DNA from: Arachidicoccus sp.
GTDB lineage: Bacteria; Bacteroidota; Bacteroidia; Chitinophagales; Chitinophagaceae
Assembly (NCBI GenBank): GCA_028283605.1
Contig: JAPWKH010000019.1
Span: forward strand, 25,527 to 89,526
Direction of reading: 5' to 3'
DNA length: 64,000 nucleotides
A program made the position numbers and the translations under genes. The stretch's first letter is position 1. Each line of letters starts with the position of its first letter. The notes beneath the pieces were generated by a model. The model was not told the DNA's origin. It ran no database searches and was given only the letters and a program-made list of their open reading frames with translations. Below are positions 61,384 through 64,000 of the stretch, piece by piece.

Positions 61384-62726
61384 GCCGCGCCGAAAATACG
61401 CAACAGGCCGCGCGCCTTCGCCCGCGTCTCGTCGAGTTCCTTGTCAGGTACCGAATCGGTGACGATGCCGGCACCCGCACGTAGCGACACCGTCGGCCCT
61501 TCGACCATCAACGTGCGAATGAGGATATTGAGGTCCATGTCGCCGTTGTCGTCGAGATAGCCGATCGCCCCCGTGTAGGCACCCCGCGGCTCACGTTCGA
61601 TATCACCGATGATCTCCATGCAGCGCACCTTGGGACAACCGGTGATGGTGCCGCCCGGAAACGTCGCCGCGATCACCTGGCCGGGCGTCACGCCTTCACG
61701 TGCGCGGCCGCGCACATTGGAAACGATGTGATGCACATGGGCGTAACTCTCCACGACCATGAGCTCATCGACTTTCACGCTGCCGGGCACGCACACGCGA
61801 CCGAGGTCGTTGCGCTCCAGGTCGATCAACATGACGTGCTCGGCCCGCTCTTTCGGGTGCGTCGTGAGTTCGCGGATACGTGCCGCATCGTCGTCACCAG
61901 GGACGCGAGGCCGCGTTCCGGCGATGGGGCGCGTTTGCAGCAGGCCGTCGCGCGATTCGACCAGACGCTCCGGCGACGAGCTCACGATCGCCCATGCCGG
62001 TTGCTGGAGCAGCCCCGCGAAGGGTGCGGGATTCGCCGTGCGCAATGCCGCCATCAGGCTCGCCGGGGAAGGCGCTTCGGCAAACCGCGCCGACCAACGC
62101 CGCGACAGATTCACCTGGAACACATCGCCCGCACGCAGGTGTTCGTGAATACGCACGACACCTTCGAGAAACCGCGACGGCTCGTCTTCCTCGACGGCAA
62201 CGGGTGTAGCCAACGCGAGATCGGGAAGTGCCACGTCGAGGTCAGCGGACAGGATGTCCAGCCAGTGCTCGGCGCCGTCCTCGGCAATGAGAATGGTGCG
62301 TTGCCCGACGTGATCGACGATCGCCGCCGCGGGGCTACGCAAGGCGAACGCCACCGGTGCGACCCCGCTGGACGGCGGCAGGCGCAGGCTCGGCTCGATC
62401 TGCCCGACCAGCTCGTACGCAAGGTAGACGATCCAGCCCCCGTGGAACGGCAAGCCATCGTCGACCCGCGGATGATGGCGCGCGGCCCAGGCGCCATCGA
62501 GCGCATCGAGAAACGTGCCGGGAACGATGTCGCCTGCCGCATCACGAACAAGGTCGTCAGCACCGAGCGTCAGCGACGCATCACCGGCGACAAAAAGGAT
62601 GTCGAAGCGAGACTGCGGCGTTCCGGTGACCGCGCTGGCCAGCAGTGCCGGATAGCGTTCCGGATATGACGCGGCCGGCGCGAGGAGATCGCGCCGGCCG
62701 GCCAGGGTTCGCGTGACGAAAGCCAC
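61380..62726 (-). CDS. pabB: Aminodeoxychorismate synthase component I
   Basis: PabB aminates chorismate with ammonia from PabA. The 448-residue protein has the chorismate-binding fold: 'FQVNLSRRW', 'SSSPERLVESRDGLLQTRPIAGTRPR', 'HVMLIDLERNDLGRVC', 'FPGGTITGCPKVRCMEII' and 'GAYTGAIGYLDDNGDMDLNILIRT'. The motif PIAGT replaces the PIKGT of E. coli PabB, whose lysine attacks chorismate, so this enzyme may use an alternative mechanism or be TrpE-like. Its position before pabC supports the PabB role. No pabA is adjacent. Confidence 0.9.
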   Translation of the reverse strand: MAFVTRTLAGRRDLLAPAASYPERYPALLASAVTGTPQSRFDILFVAGDASLTLGADDLVRDAAGDIVPGTFLDALDGAWAARHHPRVDDGLPFHGGWIVYLAYELVGQIEPSLRLPPSSGVAPVAFALRSPAAAIVDHVGQRTILIAEDGAEHWLDILSADLDVALPDLALATPVAVEEDEPSRFLEGVVRIHEHLRAGDVFQVNLSRRWSARFAEAPSPASLMAALRTANPAPFAGLLQQPAWAIVSSSPERLVESRDGLLQTRPIAGTRPRVPGDDDAARIRELTTHPKERAEHVMLIDLERNDLGRVCVPGSVKVDELMVVESYAHVHHIVSNVRGRAREGVTPGQVIAATFPGGTITGCPKVRCMEIIGDIEREPRGAYTGAIGYLDDNGDMDLNILIRTLMVEGPTVSLRAGAGIVTDSVPDKELDETRAKARGLLRIFGAA

Positions 62727-62731
62727 GCCGA

Positions 62732-64000
62732 TCAGAGGCGACGGAAGACGAGCGTACCGTTGGTGCCGCCGAAGCCGAACGAATTCGACACGACGACGTT
62801 GAGGTCCGCCTTCTCCGCCTTGTTCGGCACGAGATCCATGCCAAGCGCGGCCACTTCCGGATCGACGTCGACGAGATTCATCGTCGGCGGGATGATCCCG
62901 TCGCGCAGGGCCATCACCGAGAAGATCGCCTCGACACCGCCGGCAGCGCCGAGCAGGTGGCCGGTGACCGACTTGGTCGAACTGACCGCAAACTTTCCCT
63001 TCGCGGTGGCGTGGTCGCCGAACACGTTGCGGATGGCCTTGGCTTCGCCCAGATCGCCCACCGGCGTGGAGGTGCCGTGCGCATTGACGTACTGCACGTC
63101 TTCCGGGGTGATGCGCGCGTCGTGCAGGGCATTGCGCATGGCAAGCTCCGCACCGTCACCACTGGGCGAGGTGATGTGATACGCGTCGCCGCTCATGCCG
63201 AAGCCGACAAGCTCGGCCAGGATGTTGGCACCACGCGCCTTGGCGAACTCGTACTCCTCGAGCATGAGCATGCCGGCACCGTTGGACAGCAGGAAGCCGT
63301 CGCGGCCGGTATCCCACGGACGGCTGGCGTGCGTCGGATCGTCGTTGCGCGTGGACATCGCCTTGGCCGAGCAGAAGCCCGCCATCGCCGTCGTCGTGGT
63401 GGCATGCTCGGAGCCGCCGGCGAGCATCGCGTCCGCATCGCCGTACTGGATCAGGCGCATGGCCATGCCGATGTTGTGCGCGGCCGTCGTGCACGCCGAA
63501 ACCAGCGCGATGTTCGGGCCCTTCAGGCCGAAATAGATCGACAGGTTGCCGGCGACCATGTTGATGATGGAGCTGGGTACGTAGAACGGCGAGACCTTGC
63601 GCGGGCCCTTTTCGTTCAGCTCGATCGCCGTGGCTTCGATCGTGTGCAGGCCGCCGATACCGGCACCCGCGGCCACGCCGATACGCCCGGCATTCTCTTC
63701 GGTCACGACCAGACCCGACTGACGGAACGCATGGGCACCGGCGACGATGCCGTAGTGGATGAACGGGTCCATCCGCTTGAAGTCTTTCGCAATGGAGCGA
63801 CGTTCGTCGTCAAGCGCCTTGATCCCCGCCTCGTCGGTGGGAATCGTGACGCCGTCAAAGAAGGCGTCGGCCGCAACGAAATTGCGGACTTCGCCCGCGA
63901 TGCGGGTGTTATAGGCGCTGGTGTCGAAATCGGTGACAGGGCCGATGCCGCTGTTACCTTCGACGACGTTCTTCCAGGCGGTGGCGACATCGTTACCGAC
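62732..64000 (-). CDS. fabF: Beta-ketoacyl-ACP synthase II (partial at right edge)
   Basis: FabF extends acyl-ACP chains and gives the temperature-sensitive step to cis-vaccenate. About 422 residues are present and the frame runs open to the right edge. The active-site cysteine lies in 'LVSACTTAAHNIG', the two histidines in 'NAHGTSTPVGDLGEAKAI' and 'STKSVTGHLLGAAGGVEAI', and the glycine-rich end is 'NSFGFGGTNGTLVFRR'. No frameshift is seen. The few N-terminal residues and the upstream acpP gene lie outside. pabB begins five bases later, a common order in this group. Confidence 0.95.
   Translation of the reverse strand, partial: VGNDVATAWKNVVEGNSGIGPVTDFDTSAYNTRIAGEVRNFVAADAFFDGVTIPTDEAGIKALDDERRSIAKDFKRMDPFIHYGIVAGAHAFRQSGLVVTEENAGRIGVAAGAGIGGLHTIEATAIELNEKGPRKVSPFYVPSSIINMVAGNLSIYFGLKGPNIALVSACTTAAHNIGMAMRLIQYGDADAMLAGGSEHATTTTAMAGFCSAKAMSTRNDDPTHASRPWDTGRDGFLLSNGAGMLMLEEYEFAKARGANILAELVGFGMSGDAYHITSPSGDGAELAMRNALHDARITPEDVQYVNAHGTSTPVGDLGEAKAIRNVFGDHATAKGKFAVSSTKSVTGHLLGAAGGVEAIFSVMALRDGIIPPTMNLVDVDPEVAALGMDLVPNKAEKADLNVVVSNSFGFGGTNGTLVFRRL

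Overview
The window is two unrelated genomes joined end to end. Positions 1 to about 52,981 are A+T-rich, tightly packed DNA of the phylum Bacteroidota, most likely family Chitinophagaceae. The evidence is phylum-restricted families (IPExxxVDY, DUF6089 and DUF3078 proteins), the futalosine-route gene mqnB, exported proteins with Bacteroidota-style lipoprotein signals, and -7 boxes of the TAnnTTTG type instead of sigma70 promoters. From about 53,007 to 64,000 the DNA is G+C-rich and reads as a Gammaproteobacterium of the Lysobacterales (Xanthomonadales; a Luteibacter/Dyella/Rhodanobacter-like genome is my inference). Between these points an MFS transporter gene and a nuoE gene are both cut in mid-gene, and about 25 bases belong clearly to neither. 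I read this as an assembly chimera, not natural transfer.

Bacteroidota part, left to right: the end of a YciO/Sua5-type gene; a ClC channel; tRNA hydroxylase trhO; a FUSC membrane protein; an exported GH5-like glycosidase; a 7TM histidine kinase facing a LuxR-type response regulator; a SemiSWEET sugar transporter coupled to rdgB; a glycolysis/recombination run pfkA-pyk-recF; acs; a large exported MG2-like protein; an exported lactonase and nuclease; an MsbA-like ABC exporter; rbfA, a RelE/ParE toxin-antitoxin pair, a LolC/E-like permease and mqnB; a HAD hydrolase; a structured intergenic repeat; exported msrB; two adjacent guanidino-group-modifying enzymes (CtlX and an arginine deiminase-like protein); psd-rpiA; Nudix/SPFH; ispD; an oxidoreductase; free-Met-sulfoxide reductase; an RRM protein; a GH20 hexosaminidase; pdxA and an aldose epimerase; a run nadK-DUF6089-rnhA-sulfatase remnant; DUF3078; a glycosyltransferase; a Crp-type regulator with a small membrane protein; purD; rny; a MacB-like permease; serS; an isochorismatase-like hydrolase; and a truncated MFS transporter. 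Most of this is core metabolism. No phage, insertion sequence, CRISPR array, rRNA or tRNA gene was found.

Proteobacterial part, all on the minus strand: fabF (open at the right edge), pabB, pabC, mltG, tmk and holB, which mostly overlap by a few bases; then a PIG-L deacetylase, a PilZ protein, a promoter region, and nuoA-B-C-D-E. Four of these genes (nuoB, nuoC, nuoD, tmk) are broken by small indels although they are normally essential or highly conserved. The Bacteroidota part shows no comparable breaks. This points to uncorrected sequence errors in the right part.

I found no convincing undescribed multi-gene system. The biological items most worth a second look are an iterated palindromic motif just upstream of the 7TM kinase gene, a sulfatase gene with an in-frame loss of its core, and the toxin-antitoxin pair lodged in a housekeeping gene run.
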